34,908 nucleotides of DNA from Pseudoalteromonas atlantica (GCA_007988745.1 BJUT01000046.1:1-34908), one strand, 5' to 3'. Positions 1 through 10,375 are shown, numbered from the stretch's first letter. Translations and numbers: made by a program. The notes: generated by a model not told the origin, from the letters alone.

Positions 1-95
1 GAGCACGATGAGCACGATGAGCACGATGAGCACGATGAGCACGATGAGCACGATGAGCACGATGAGCACGATGAGCACGATGAGCACGATGAGCA
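1..95 (+). repeat. 9-bp tandem repeat coding for (Glu-His-Asp)n
   Basis: Ten perfect copies of gagcacgat run from the first base to 90, followed by a partial copy (gagca). The period is a multiple of three and the tract is in frame with the permease that follows, so it encodes a Glu-His-Asp repeat. The array continues beyond the left edge, so its true copy number is unknown. Perfect identity between copies points to recent expansion by strand slippage. Confidence 0.95.
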
Positions 96-669
96 TAACA
101 ACCTAATCGGTGAGCCAAGTCAAATTACTGCGTTTTTAATGGGATTCGACTCGCCTTTATACACATTGCAAATTAGGCGTAATATCAACCAATACAAAAA
201 AGAGCCACTTCTGGCCATTATGCCCACAGTTACTCTAAAAGAGCTGTGGCAAATGCTCGCCATTGTCGAAAAAGTACTCTTACTGTTTTCAGGCGTTATT
301 ATATTAGTCAGTTTATTGGGCATGTTGACCACACTACTGGCCAATTTAAATCAACGCCGAAGAGAACTTGCTATATTGCGCTCAGTCGGCGCACGGCCAT
401 GGCAGCTATTTACACTAATAAGCATGGAATCGTTATTTACAACATTATTAGGCTGCCTAGTTGGCTGTGGTTTGTATTATGGCGTTATGCTTATCAGTAG
501 CAGCTATTTGCAAAGCCATGCAGGCATAAGCGTTAATATTGCCATGCTCTCTTACTATGAACTCACTTTAATAGGCGTTATTATGGCCGCTGGGTTTATA
601 ATTGGCTTAATACCAGCTACCCGCGCTTACTTTTATTCGCTTAGCGATGGTATGAGTATAAAAACTTAA
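1..669 (+). CDS. ABC transporter permease, FtsX/MacB type, 5'-truncated (probable zinc-related transporter)
   Basis: The reading frame is open from the first base, so the gene starts outside the window. The visible part begins with a His/Asp/Glu-rich tract that should lie in the large extracytoplasmic loop. A C-terminal FtsX-like domain follows, with three hydrophobic segments (roughly codons 94-115, 145-165 and 180-205) and the family signature RRRELAILRSVGARPWQLF, which normally contacts the ATPase. The downstream gene is a DUF3299 protein 13 bp away. This arrangement matches Zur-regulated operons such as Pseudomonas PA4063-PA4066 and Vibrio zrg, which pair a His-rich periplasmic protein, an ATPase, a permease and a DUF3299 protein. 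Zinc as substrate is inferred from that context and the His tract. The ATPase would lie upstream. Confidence 0.85.
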   Translation, partial: EHDEHDEHDEHDEHDEHDEHDEHDEHDEHDEHNNLIGEPSQITAFLMGFDSPLYTLQIRRNINQYKKEPLLAIMPTVTLKELWQMLAIVEKVLLLFSGVIILVSLLGMLTTLLANLNQRRRELAILRSVGARPWQLFTLISMESLFTTLLGCLVGCGLYYGVMLISSSYLQSHAGISVNIAMLSYYELTLIGVIMAAGFIIGLIPATRAYFYSLSDGMSIKT

Positions 670-682
670 CTTTAGGAATTTC

Positions 683-1183
683 ATGATACTTTTTAAATCC
701 GCGCTTTATTACTGCATGCTAGTAAGCTGCCTACTTATTAGCTTTGTCAGTAGTGCAAACCCGCCGAAAGAAATTTTTTGGGAAGACTTAATCCCACAAG
801 GGCATGTACAAATAGATACCCAAGCACAAGCTAACCACGAAGGTAGTGAACAAAACTGGGTGCAGCCAGAGTTAGATGCTCCTGTGGTTGAAGCATTAAA
901 TGGCCAATCAGTAAGTTTACCGGGGTTTGTTGTCCCACTTGAAGGCGACAGTGAAGTTATTACTGAGTTTTTGCTTGTGCCATACTTTGGCGCGTGTATT
1001 CACGTACCACCCCCGCCGCCAAATCAAATCGTTCATGTAACAGTAAAAGGCGGCGTACCCATTGAGAGCCTGTATGATGCGATTGTTGTTACCGGCGTTA
1101 TCAGTACCGAAACCTGGTCTGGTGAAATAGCCCAAGTGGGCTATAAAATGAAAGCCGTCGGTGTGGCACCGTTTGAGCTATAA
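683..1183 (+). CDS. DUF3299 family exported protein
   Basis: A 166-residue protein with an N-terminal signal-like hydrophobic segment (residues about 5-24). It has the DUF3299 core: LPGFVVPLE near residue 80 and the hallmark CIHVPPPPPNQ at 105-115, where Cys105 and His107 are candidate metal ligands. The start has an AGGA ribosome-binding site 6 bases upstream, and the gene lies 13 bp after the permease, so the two are probably co-transcribed. Family members sit in zinc-responsive ABC operons (the PA4066 type). The molecular role is not established; a periplasmic metal-handling or accessory lipoprotein-transport role is inferred. It ends 5 bp from the convergent mutM stop. Confidence 0.85.
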   Translation: MILFKSALYYCMLVSCLLISFVSSANPPKEIFWEDLIPQGHVQIDTQAQANHEGSEQNWVQPELDAPVVEALNGQSVSLPGFVVPLEGDSEVITEFLLVPYFGACIHVPPPPPNQIVHVTVKGGVPIESLYDAIVVTGVISTETWSGEIAQVGYKMKAVGVAPFEL

Positions 1184-1188
1184 CACGG

Positions 1189-1998
1189 CTATTTTTGGCA
1201 GTGCTTACAAAACACCGTACTGCGCTGCCCTAGTCTAATTTCTTCAAGTGGCGTTTTACACGTTACGCACGCCTCTCCTTTTCGTCCGTACACTAACAAC
1301 TGCTGTGCAAAATAACCTGGTTTGCCATCACTTTGGGTAAAGTCTTTAAGGGTTGTACCGCCTTGTGTTATTGCCGCTGCTAGAGTGTCTTTAATAATAG
1401 GGATCAGGGTTTGATATCGCTTTAGCGATACTTTGCCTGCTTCGCGTTTTGGGTGTATCCCCGCCTTAAATAACGACTCATTGGCATAAATATTACCTAC
1501 GCCCACCACCACCGCGTTATCCATAATAAATTGCTTCACGGGGACTTTTTTATTTCGCGATTGCTCGTACACACGCTTTGCAAAAAAATCATCCGTAAGC
1601 GGCTCAGGGCCAAGTTTTGAGAGTAACTTATGAACATCCCCTGGTGCTTGCCATAAACAGCAACCAAACCGGCGTGGGTCGTTTAATCGCAGCGCCTTGT
1701 CATTACTAAGAACAAACTCAACATGATCATGCTTTTTAAGCGGCTCGCGTTTATCTACAACGCGCAAATTACCCGACATTCCCAAATGTAAAATAGCACT
1801 CCCTAATTCGCAGTGCAGCAATAAATACTTTGCACGGCGCTCAATTCGCTCTACCCTCTGCCCTTCTAACTGATAAACATCATCAGGCACAGGCCATCGC
1901 ATGCTGGCATTATAAATATTTACCTTCGTCACCACCTGTTTTTCTACATGCGGGGTGATCCCCAGTCTACTTACTTCTACCTCTGGTAATTCAGGCAT
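1189..1998 (-). CDS. mutM: Formamidopyrimidine-DNA glycosylase (MutM/Fpg)
   Basis: Base-excision repair enzyme that removes 8-oxoguanine and formamidopyrimidines and nicks by beta,delta-elimination. It is 269 residues, the same length as E. coli Fpg. It begins MPELPEVE, giving the catalytic N-terminal Pro2 and Glu3. RRAKYLLL carries the conserved Lys near residue 57. The helix-two-turn-helix region includes [13 protein letters not shown]. The C-terminus is a CxxC...CxxC zinc finger (CVTCK, FCKHCQK). Its ATG overlaps the TAA of the upstream 171-residue gene (TAATG), so translation is probably coupled. Function is secure. Confidence 0.98.
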   Translation of the reverse strand: MPELPEVEVSRLGITPHVEKQVVTKVNIYNASMRWPVPDDVYQLEGQRVERIERRAKYLLLHCELGSAILHLGMSGNLRVVDKREPLKKHDHVEFVLSNDKALRLNDPRRFGCCLWQAPGDVHKLLSKLGPEPLTDDFFAKRVYEQSRNKKVPVKQFIMDNAVVVGVGNIYANESLFKAGIHPKREAGKVSLKRYQTLIPIIKDTLAAAITQGGTTLKDFTQSDGKPGYFAQQLLVYGRKGEACVTCKTPLEEIRLGQRSTVFCKHCQK

Positions 1999-2513
1999 TA
2001 ATGCAACTCACTTTTTGAAAAATCAACACTTGGAAATAACTGCTTTGCAGTCGCTAAATCAAGCCCCATCACGCGCTGGCTATTTTTTTCCAACAAATAA
2101 TACTTACCGTTACCTTTGTACAGTAAATAAACCCAAGGTAAGCGCTCACCAGCCAACTCAAAGGTGGCCACGTACAATGGTGAGTTTGGATTAAATACAA
2201 CAGACTCATTTACCTGCATCAACGCAGCCGTTTGCCAATGGTTAATTAGCTCAGCTAATTGCTGCTGTGATGCATCCCACCTCACTGGCGTATTTTCTTT
2301 TAATGCGGTTGTACGCCAACTTGTACCAATACGTTCAATTTTCTGATCAACAAAGCTCAGTGTTAGCACAAAACTTTGTAATGGCAGTACCGGTTGTAAT
2401 GTAGGCTCGTCTTCGCCCCCTAAAAACTGTTTATGCCAGCCATTTAAAAAGAAGATCATAATCAACATCGAAAAAATAATAACGTTGTTCCAACCTTTGC
2501 GGCCCAGTCGCAT
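1998..2513 (-). CDS. Membrane-anchored hypothetical protein upstream of mutM
   Basis: A 171-residue protein that I do not recognise as a named family. It has a positively charged N-terminus (MRLGRKGW), one hydrophobic helix at about residues 9-24, and a soluble, probably periplasmic remainder. The rest alternates hydrophobic beta-like segments ([29 protein letters not shown]) with no obvious catalytic motif. The stop codon shares one base with the mutM start, so the two form a translationally coupled pair. Whether it has anything to do with DNA repair is unknown. The start at 2513 directly precedes the hydrophobic anchor and is the only good candidate. Confidence 0.75.
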   Translation of the reverse strand: MRLGRKGWNNVIIFSMLIMIFFLNGWHKQFLGGEDEPTLQPVLPLQSFVLTLSFVDQKIERIGTSWRTTALKENTPVRWDASQQQLAELINHWQTAALMQVNESVVFNPNSPLYVATFELAGERLPWVYLLYKGNGKYYLLEKNSQRVMGLDLATAKQLFPSVDFSKSELH

Positions 2514-2631
2514 ATTTATACACCCAGTAAATTCAAGATTTTAAAGTGTAACTAAAACTTAATTGCACTGTCTATATGTTAAAGGCCACAGACTTTGGTA
2601 GAATATCGGCAAATTTAAAGGAGTTCCGTCA

Positions 2632-3558
2632 ATGTCTATGTATGTAGTGGGCCATAAAATCCCAGATTCAGATTCTATTTGTGGTGCAATTGCACTTGCT
2701 TATTTAAAAAACCAAATCGATGAGCCAGCAATTCCAACACGCCTTGGTGAAGTGTCACCAGAAACTCAATTTATCCTAGATAAATTTGGCTTCGAAGCAC
2801 CGGAGCTTAAATTAAGCTACGCTGGCGAAGATGTATATATTGTTGACCACACAGAAAAAACACAAGCACCAGATGATATCGACCAAGCACGTGTTGTTGG
2901 CGTAGTCGATCACCATAAACTAGGCGATTTAACGTCATCTACACCGCTTGAGTGTTGGATCCGTCCGGTAGGCTGTTCAAACACCATTATTAAAATGATG
3001 TATGACTTCTACAACGTAGAAATCCCTAAAGATATTGCTGGCATCATGCTATGTGCAATTTTAAGCGATACCGTTATTTTTAAATCGCCGACCTGTACAA
3101 CGGCTGATATTAAATGTGTAGAAGCACTAGCAGAAATTGCCGGCATTGAAGACTTTAAAGAACTAGGCATGGACATGTTCCGTGTTAAGTCAGCTGTTGA
3201 AGACACCCCTGTGCGTGACTTAGTAATGCGTGACTTTAAAGACTTCAACATGAACGGTCACCTAGTGGGCATTGGCCAGCTAGAGGTTATTGACCTTGCA
3301 GTGTTTGACGAAATTAAAGCAGACTTAGAAGCCGATATTGCTAAGCTAAAAATTGAAGGCAACCGCCACTCAGTATTTTTACTGCTTACCGACATCATGA
3401 AAGAAGGCTCACAAATGCTGATCGCTTCAGATGATGCAAACCTTGTAGAGCAAGCTTACGGTGAAAAGCCGAGCGAAGATAAAGTATGGCTAGATGGCGT
3501 ATTAAGCCGTAAAAAGCAAGTAGTGCCACCACTACAAGACGTGTTTGCCAAGCTGTAA
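2632..3558 (+). CDS. ppaC: Manganese-dependent inorganic pyrophosphatase (family II)
   Basis: Hydrolyses pyrophosphate to phosphate in the cytoplasm, drawing biosynthetic reactions forward. At 308 residues it has the normal family II length. The DHH-superfamily metal ligands are visible: GHKIPDSDS (His8, Asp12, Asp14), VDHTE (Asp72), VVDHHKLGD (Asp93, His94, His95). The substrate-binding DHHA2 part ends with SRKKQVVP. A strong ribosome-binding site (AAAGGAG) precedes the ATG, and a TAGAAT -10-like box lies at 2599-2604. The gene is single and divergent from the mutM pair. A rho-independent terminator begins 16 bp after its stop codon. Confidence 0.97.
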   Translation: MSMYVVGHKIPDSDSICGAIALAYLKNQIDEPAIPTRLGEVSPETQFILDKFGFEAPELKLSYAGEDVYIVDHTEKTQAPDDIDQARVVGVVDHHKLGDLTSSTPLECWIRPVGCSNTIIKMMYDFYNVEIPKDIAGIMLCAILSDTVIFKSPTCTTADIKCVEALAEIAGIEDFKELGMDMFRVKSAVEDTPVRDLVMRDFKDFNMNGHLVGIGQLEVIDLAVFDEIKADLEADIAKLKIEGNRHSVFLLLTDIMKEGSQMLIASDDANLVEQAYGEKPSEDKVWLDGVLSRKKQVVPPLQDVFAKL

Positions 3559-3700
3559 GCAAAAATAAATATTAAGCACCGCGTTTACCATAAACGCGGT
3601 GCTTTTTATTGGTAGGCGTGAAGCTTGCTCACGCAAAAAAGAAAAAGCGTAAATAGATTTTATATCAACGGGCCAGCAAGCAAGGCGCCTATAGATTAAT
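3555..3700 (+). repeat. Composite terminator repeat, copy 1
   Basis: About 140 bp almost identical to 13757-13896. Order: GTAAGCAAAAATAAATATT leader, the 14-bp stem terminator, a small palindrome GCGTGAAGCTTGCTCACGC (3616-3634), an A-rich spacer with ATAGATTTTATATCAACG, then GCCAGCAAGCAAGGCG. The leader overlaps the ppaC stop codon. Confidence 0.85.
3574..3608 (+). terminator. Rho-independent terminator of ppaC
   Basis: A perfect 14-bp stem (AAGCACCGCGTTTA, loop CCA, TAAACGCGGTGCTT) is followed by a T-rich tail. It is part of a dispersed repeat found again after two other genes. Confidence 0.92.
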
Positions 3701-3724
3701 TAAACTACGATGCTAATTTTAGCT

Positions 3725-3768
3725 GTAGACGAAGAGCTTGCTTACGTTAGAAGCGCAGCTTCTCATGG
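3725..3768. repeat. REP-like element, TAGACGWAGAGCTTGCT type, copy 1
   Basis: Pattern GTAGACGAAGAGCTTGCT-TACGTTAGAAGCGCAGCTTCTCATGG. The second half contains an imperfect hairpin (AGAAGC-GCA-GCTTCT). Related copies lie at 18130-18173, 20075-20117 and 34685-34728, all between genes. Confidence 0.75.
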
Positions 3769-3806
3769 CTTAACCCCGAGTTTAGCCCCGCGAATTACCT
3801 CATACT

Positions 3807-4556
3807 TTATTCACCGCACTCTTTGCAGTTTATATCTTTAATCATTTTAAATTGCTGTTGCTTTAAGCTCAGCGCATCAAAGCTGATAAACACACTACCT
3901 GCAACATGCCCTAGCAGCATATTAAGCGTAAGCTGTGCCTGCATAGAGCCTATAATTCCTAACAGTGGGCTTATTACACCCGCATTACTACAATTTACAG
4001 CAGGAGCGGCGTCACTTTTTGCAAAAACACAGCCATAACATGGGCTATTGTTTTGCCTAAAATCAAAGCCCATAAGTTGCCCACGACTTGCAATCGCGGC
4101 ACCTGCAATTAAAGGCAACTTATGAGTAAAGCAATAACGGTTAACACTGTAACGTGTGGCAAAATTATCAGAGCAATCAAGTACTATGTCGGCATTTTTT
4201 AAAAGCTCCCCTGCGTTGTTATCATCGAGCTTTTTACAATGCGTCATTATTTCTATTTGATTATTAAGGCTTGTTAATACTTTGCCAGCAGCCGCGACCT
4301 TGTTTTGCCCTAAGTGATTAACTTTATACAGCACTTGGCGCTGCAAGTTAGAAAGCTCAACCGCATCATCATCTATTAAAATAAGTGTACCAATACCTGC
4401 CGCAGCTAAATACAAAAGTGCAGGGCTACCTAGCCCGCCAGCTCCCACTACTGCTACTGCGGCTGCTTTAAGTGCTAACTGCCCTTCTAGTCCCACTTCT
4501 TTTAATAATAAGTGGCGACTATAACGCAGAGTTTCTTTATCGCTAAGCTTATTCAT
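3807..4556 (-). CDS. thiF: ThiS adenylyltransferase / E1-like ThiF
   Basis: Adenylates the C-terminal Gly-Gly of ThiS so that sulfur can be loaded as a thiocarboxylate for thiazole synthesis. 249 residues of the ThiF/MoeB/HesA fold. The ATP-binding loop is GAGGLGS (38-44), followed by DDDAVELSNLQRQ, which places the conserved Asp and Arg residues. Zinc-binding Cys pairs are CYGC (about 175) and CKEC at the C-terminus. It overlaps the end of thiDE by 8 bp, so it is the last gene of the thi operon. MoeB is a close relative, but the operon position and ThiS partner support ThiF. Confidence 0.95.
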   Translation of the reverse strand: MNKLSDKETLRYSRHLLLKEVGLEGQLALKAAAVAVVGAGGLGSPALLYLAAAGIGTLILIDDDAVELSNLQRQVLYKVNHLGQNKVAAAGKVLTSLNNQIEIMTHCKKLDDNNAGELLKNADIVLDCSDNFATRYSVNRYCFTHKLPLIAGAAIASRGQLMGFDFRQNNSPCYGCVFAKSDAAPAVNCSNAGVISPLLGIIGSMQAQLTLNMLLGHVAGSVFISFDALSLKQQQFKMIKDINCKECGE

Positions 4557-6075
4557 TAGGCTGATTTATAGCACTTTTTAGCGCACTAATTGCTTCAATA
4601 TAATCATCCGCTTCACTAATTGCTCGTACAACCGCAACACTGCCTACTCCTGTATTTGCCACCTCGCTTGCGCGGGTTAAATCTATGCCGCCAATGGCAA
4701 CTGTTGGGTAGCTTTGCATTAATAGCACACACTTTTTAAGTTTATCGAGACCTTGTATCTGGCCGCTCATATCTTTGGTCGTGGTTGGGTAAATAGCACC
4801 AAATGCCATATAACTTGGTCGGTAGTTGTGCGCACGTAACATTTCGTAAAAGCCATGGGTAGAAAGCCCAAGCCTTAAACCTGCTTCTTTAATTGCTGCT
4901 AAATTAGCGGTTTCTAAATCTTCTTGGCCTAAGTGTACGCCGTAGGCACCGTGCTTTATAGCTAACTGCCAGTAGTCATTTATAAATACGTGAGCGTGGT
5001 ACTTTTTACCCAGCTCTACAGCCTGCTTAATTAACTCATCAAGCTCAAGGTCGGTTTTATTTTTAACGCGAAGCTGCGCCGTAGTAATACCTTGCTGCAA
5101 ACATTTATCTAGCCAATCTAGGCTATCGACCACAGCATATAGGCCCAGCTTTTTGCTCTCACAAGGTGCAAAATCAGCCGCCATATTAAATTCAAGCGGC
5201 ACATCAAAATCAATCTCATCACCAAGCCAGCTGCCAGGCTCTATTACTTGCGGGTAGTCATCTAACTGTGTAGGAAAAGCAGTATGTGCAACAGGGCCTA
5301 TTCCTTCGCCGTATCTAACTGACTGCTTTAAGCCCTGATTTATATAAGCTTTAGCTAAAATAAAAGCATCTTTTAATGGGTAGTCTTTTGCTAAACACGC
5401 GGCAATAACCGAGGCCATGCTACAACCTGTACCATGACTATGAGGGCTTTGAATTTTTTTATTACCAAGCCAATACTCTTCGCCGTTTTGTGTGCAGTAA
5501 TCTATACAATAACCTGTTGGGTAATCCCAGTGCCCGCCTTTAATAACAACCGCTTTTGCGCCCCAGCTTAATAGCTTTTTAGCAGCGTCTTTCACGGCGC
5601 TTGGGCCAATTAAATATACGCCTGTTAATAATTGCGTTTCGTGCGTGTTAGGCGTTATTACATCCACCAGCGGCATTAAGCATTCTTTAATGGCACTTAC
5701 GGTATCTTCCTCTGTTAATACATCACCACTTGAAGCAATTGCAACGGGGTCGTAAACAATTACAGGCGGTACAGGCCATTTAGCTTTATAATGCGCTATA
5801 TGCTCGCTTATCAATTGAATTTGCTGCACATTAGCCAGCATGCCAATTTTAATTACTTTGGCTTTCATGTCGCTTTCGAGTGCGAGTAATTGCGATTCAA
5901 TAATATCGGTAGATACCGCGTTAATGGCCTCTACACCTAAGCTATTTTGCGCCGTAAGCGCGGTAATTGCAGTACAACCATGCACGCCAAAACTTTGCAT
6001 TGCTTTTATATCGGCCTGAATGCCTGCGCCACCACCTGAGTCTGAGCCTGCAATTGTCCACACTAAATTATTCAT
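4549..6075 (-). CDS. thiDE: Bifunctional HMP-P kinase / thiamine-phosphate synthase (ThiD-ThiE fusion)
   Basis: 508 residues with two enzymes in one chain. Residues about 1-265 are ThiD, which phosphorylates HMP and HMP-P: TIAGSDSGGGAGIQADIKA near the N-terminus and the ribokinase-type anion hole SHGTGCS near residue 210. Residues about 310-508 are ThiE, which joins HMP-PP to the thiazole phosphate: AQLRVKNK, VFINDYWQLA, GVHLGQEDL, GAIYPTTTKD and VAIGGI match the TIM-barrel motifs. A linker of roughly 40 residues separates them. The gene begins 13 bp after thiG and overlaps thiF. The fusion is common in this group of bacteria. Confidence 0.97.
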   Translation of the reverse strand: MNNLVWTIAGSDSGGGAGIQADIKAMQSFGVHGCTAITALTAQNSLGVEAINAVSTDIIESQLLALESDMKAKVIKIGMLANVQQIQLISEHIAHYKAKWPVPPVIVYDPVAIASSGDVLTEEDTVSAIKECLMPLVDVITPNTHETQLLTGVYLIGPSAVKDAAKKLLSWGAKAVVIKGGHWDYPTGYCIDYCTQNGEEYWLGNKKIQSPHSHGTGCSMASVIAACLAKDYPLKDAFILAKAYINQGLKQSVRYGEGIGPVAHTAFPTQLDDYPQVIEPGSWLGDEIDFDVPLEFNMAADFAPCESKKLGLYAVVDSLDWLDKCLQQGITTAQLRVKNKTDLELDELIKQAVELGKKYHAHVFINDYWQLAIKHGAYGVHLGQEDLETANLAAIKEAGLRLGLSTHGFYEMLRAHNYRPSYMAFGAIYPTTTKDMSGQIQGLDKLKKCVLLMQSYPTVAIGGIDLTRASEVANTGVGSVAVVRAISEADDYIEAISALKSAINQPNE

Positions 6076-6088
6076 ACTCTTTATTTCC

Positions 6089-6880
6089 TTACTGCTGATG
6101 CCAAAACGGCATACCCATTGTAGGGGTTGAGGGGGCTGCTAAGTCTTTTTCAGGCATTGCTTTGGCATTATACGCAAAGCGCCCTGCCTCTACCGCGGCT
6201 TTAAATGCACGGCTCATCGTAATTGGGCAGCCAGCCCCTGCTATCGCTGAATTTAATAATACCGCATCATACCCTAATTCAAGCGCTTGACAGGCATGCG
6301 AAGGCAAACCAAGCCCCGCATCTACAATTAATGTTGTGTTTGGTAAGCGCTCACGAATTGTTTTTAAATTATAACTATTTAAAAGCCCCTTACCGGTGCC
6401 AATAGGCGCGCCCCAAGGCATAAGCACCTCACACCCTAGCTCGTTTAAACGCTGGCAAAGCACTAAATCATCGGTGCAGTAGGGTAATACTTTAAAGCCA
6501 TCATCAATTAATATTTTTGTGGCTTCTAACAATGCGAATGGGTCGGGCTGTAAGTTGTAGTCATCACCTATTAGTTCAAGCTTAATCCAATCGGTTGCAA
6601 ATACTTCACGGCACATTTTAGCAAGTGTTACGGCTTCTTTTACACTGTGGCACCCTGCGGTATTAGGCAGTATTTTAAGGCCTGTGTTTTTTATAAGCTG
6701 CCAAAAGTCATCCCCTGCGGCAGCGCTTTGCTGGCGCCTTAATGACACCGTTACTATTTGCGCGCCAGAGGCTTTTATAGACTCTTCCATCACCGCTGGA
6801 GAGGGATAAAGCGCCGAGCCTATTAATAAACGGCTATTTAGTTGCTCGCCATAAATAGTTAAGCAATCGTTACCTTGCAT
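6089..6880 (-). CDS. thiG: Thiazole synthase
   Basis: Condenses DXP, dehydroglycine and ThiS thiocarboxylate into the thiazole phosphate of thiamine. The chosen start gives 263 residues beginning [12 protein letters not shown], close to the family length of about 256. It has AAGGTGG upstream and lies 4 bases after the thiS stop. A longer frame starting at 6976 would overlap thiS by about 90 bp and is unlikely. The Schiff-base Lys lies in [34 protein letters not shown] and [11 protein letters not shown] are phosphate-binding and barrel motifs. The operon supplies its partners ThiS, ThiF and ThiO. Confidence 0.96.
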   Translation of the reverse strand: MQGNDCLTIYGEQLNSRLLIGSALYPSPAVMEESIKASGAQIVTVSLRRQQSAAAGDDFWQLIKNTGLKILPNTAGCHSVKEAVTLAKMCREVFATDWIKLELIGDDYNLQPDPFALLEATKILIDDGFKVLPYCTDDLVLCQRLNELGCEVLMPWGAPIGTGKGLLNSYNLKTIRERLPNTTLIVDAGLGLPSHACQALELGYDAVLLNSAIAGAGCPITMSRAFKAAVEAGRFAYNAKAMPEKDLAAPSTPTMGMPFWHQQ

Positions 6881-6884
6881 AATG

Positions 6885-7079
6885 CTACCCACCTTGAATA
6901 GGCGATAACAATTCAATGCTATCCCCTTCGTTAATTGTGGTGCTGGCGTGCAGACTTTGTGGAATAAATTCGCCATTTAGTGCCACCGCGAATGGCGGCT
7001 TTGCACCAAAATTTTGTAATACATCAACAAGCACTGCACTTTTAATAGTTAGCAGCTCACCATTAATTGTTATAGTCAT
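6885..7079 (-). CDS. thiS: Sulfur carrier protein ThiS
   Basis: A 64-residue ubiquitin-like protein that carries sulfur as a C-terminal thiocarboxylate to ThiG. It begins [10 protein letters not shown], typical of the beta-grasp fold, and ends SPIQGG with the essential Gly-Gly tail. It starts 7 bp after thiO and ends 4 bp before thiG. Size, tail and neighbours make this secure. Confidence 0.95.
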   Translation of the reverse strand: MTITINGELLTIKSAVLVDVLQNFGAKPPFAVALNGEFIPQSLHASTTINEGDSIELLSPIQGG

Positions 7080-7086
7080 TTATTAC

Positions 7087-8088
7087 TCACCCTATTTGAG
7101 ATAACGCATCAGCCACTAAGGCGGGCCCTAACATATAGCCATGACGATATAAGCCATTAATGCTAATTACGTTACCTGTTTTTAAAACCGCAGGGCGGTT
7201 ATCGCTAAATGCGGGGCGTAACCCGCTTTGAATATTTAACAGCCGCGCTTCGGCAAACCCGCTGTGCACAGTGTAGGCCGCCGAAAGTAGCTCAAGCGTG
7301 GAGCGTACTGTTGCAGGGCCGCTATCATCAGACTCTATTTCAGTTGCACCAATTACATACTCATTATTAGGTTTTGGCGCTATATAAATTGGGTAGCGCG
7401 GATGCATTAAACGTACCGGCCGCGTTAAATTAACCTCAGGTGCATGTAACCTGGCCACCTCACCGCGAACCCCTCTAAGGGGTTTATCGCCTTTAGCGCC
7501 TAAGCCACGACAATCAATAATGTAATCAAACCCGCGGTTATTCACCTCGCCGTTTTGAATGCTAACGCGTTGGTTAAAAACAAACTTAACCTTACGTTTA
7601 TTAAGCATGGTAAAGCTTGCTCTATAAAAGGCCTGGTTATCTATTTGCCCTTCGCAGGGTAAAAACACACCTTGGTTAAAACGATTAGCTAATTCGGGTT
7701 CTAACTGCATTATTTGCTGAGCATTTAACGCCTGCGCGCTGTGCCCTGCTATAGGCTTAATACGCTGACTAAAGCTTTGTAAGTCACCTTTATCTTGCTG
7801 GTGCGCCACGACCAGCGTGCCTTTTTGCTGATAAAAAACCTCGCCTTCAAGCTCGCTCACTATCTCTGGCCAGCGCTTGAGTGAATTTAGCCCCATGATG
7901 GCTAAATCCGTTTCACACAATACCGACTCAGCAAGCGGAGCAAGCATTGCCGCAGCCACTTTACCGGCACTATTTTGTGTGTGTTCGTCACTGGCTTCAA
8001 ACACGGTTACATGATGCGACTTACTAAGCTCAAGGGCAGCTAAGCGCCCTGCTAAACCAAACCCCACAACAGCAATGTTGTAAAACAT
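7087..8088 (-). CDS. thiO: FAD-dependent glycine oxidase ThiO
   Basis: Oxidises glycine to iminoacetate (dehydroglycine), the C-N unit of the thiazole ring, using oxygen. It takes the place of the anaerobic radical-SAM enzyme ThiH, which is not in this operon. The chosen start gives 333 residues beginning MFYNIAVVGFGLAGR, with a perfect AAAGGAGG 6 bases upstream. The frame extends 33 bp further to 8121, but that would add MAASLLLKGGF and absorb the ribosome-binding site. The N-terminal dinucleotide-binding motif is VGFGLAG, with Glu after the second strand (VFEAS). The D-amino-acid-oxidase C-terminal FAD motif is NGLYRHGYMLGPALV. Confidence 0.94.
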   Translation of the reverse strand: MFYNIAVVGFGLAGRLAALELSKSHHVTVFEASDEHTQNSAGKVAAAMLAPLAESVLCETDLAIMGLNSLKRWPEIVSELEGEVFYQQKGTLVVAHQQDKGDLQSFSQRIKPIAGHSAQALNAQQIMQLEPELANRFNQGVFLPCEGQIDNQAFYRASFTMLNKRKVKFVFNQRVSIQNGEVNNRGFDYIIDCRGLGAKGDKPLRGVRGEVARLHAPEVNLTRPVRLMHPRYPIYIAPKPNNEYVIGATEIESDDSGPATVRSTLELLSAAYTVHSGFAEARLLNIQSGLRPAFSDNRPAVLKTGNVISINGLYRHGYMLGPALVADALSQIG

Positions 8089-8143
8089 AAAACCTCCTTT
8101 TAATAACAGGCTAGCAGCCATAAGCCGCTAACCTGTTATTGGC

Positions 8144-10099
<1,956 letters not shown>

Positions 10100-10184
10100 T
10101 TACCTCATTGCTAAAGGGTTGTCTTGTCAGATATTCCATAAGGAATAGAGAAAGATCGTAAAGCAGTGGTTACGCTGCTTTGCG

Positions 10185-10249
10185 GCCTAAAATGGCTAGT
10201 TATTTTGTTGTGCGCATAAAAAAAGACGCACAAGCGTCCCATTTTAGGC
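10185..10249 (-). other. 11-bp inverted repeat enclosing the riboswitch terminator
   Basis: GCCTAAAATGG (10185-10195) is perfectly complementary to CCATTTTAGGC (10239-10249). In the thiC leader RNA the first strand lies just after the aptamer and the second just after the terminator U-tract, so the pairing would enclose the terminator hairpin. The stem may be part of the expression platform. Its role is inferred. Confidence 0.6.
10218..10238 (-). terminator. Intrinsic terminator in the thiC leader
   Basis: On the minus strand, GACGC-TTGT... pairs with GCGTC and runs directly into seven T residues. It lies 14 bases past the aptamer, as expected for the off-switch of a transcription-terminating TPP riboswitch. 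Confidence 0.88.
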
Positions 10250-10251
10250 AG

Positions 10252-10340
10252 CTTGTTCCCTACGCAGGTTTTAACCTGATCAGGTTCACGGATCCCGCTT
10301 TCGCGATCTCAGCCTTAATTATTTAAGGCACTCCGACAAG
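10252..10340 (-). promoter_or_regulatory. TPP riboswitch (THI element)
   Basis: Aptamer on the minus strand. P1 is CTTGT paired with ACAAG. The pyrimidine-sensing arm contains GGCTGAGA (plus-strand tctcagcc near 10310). The pyrophosphate-sensing arm contains the conserved GAACCTGATCAGGTT and ends GCGTAGGGAA. It lies about 155 bp upstream of thiC and is followed by a terminator, so binding of TPP is expected to stop transcription of the whole thi operon. Confidence 0.97.
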
Positions 10341-10344
10341 TAAA

Positions 10345-10375
10345 ATTATGTTCGTTGATTTGCTATTTTGATCAA
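10345..10375 (-). promoter_or_regulatory. Candidate promoter of the thi operon
   Basis: Minus-strand TTGATC (10370-10375) and CATAAT (10345-10350), with a somewhat long spacer of 19 bp, end just before the riboswitch P1 stem. Position supports it; the boxes are imperfect. Confidence 0.4.

Noticed and set aside
3559..3806. tRNA or small RNA gene in the gap after ppaC
   Set aside because: The structure present is explained by the terminator repeat and the REP-like element; no cloverleaf or CCA end.
6881..6976. Longer ThiG N-terminus starting at 6976
   Set aside because: It would overlap thiS in another frame and add 32 residues absent from the family. The ATG at 6880 has a proper ribosome-binding site.
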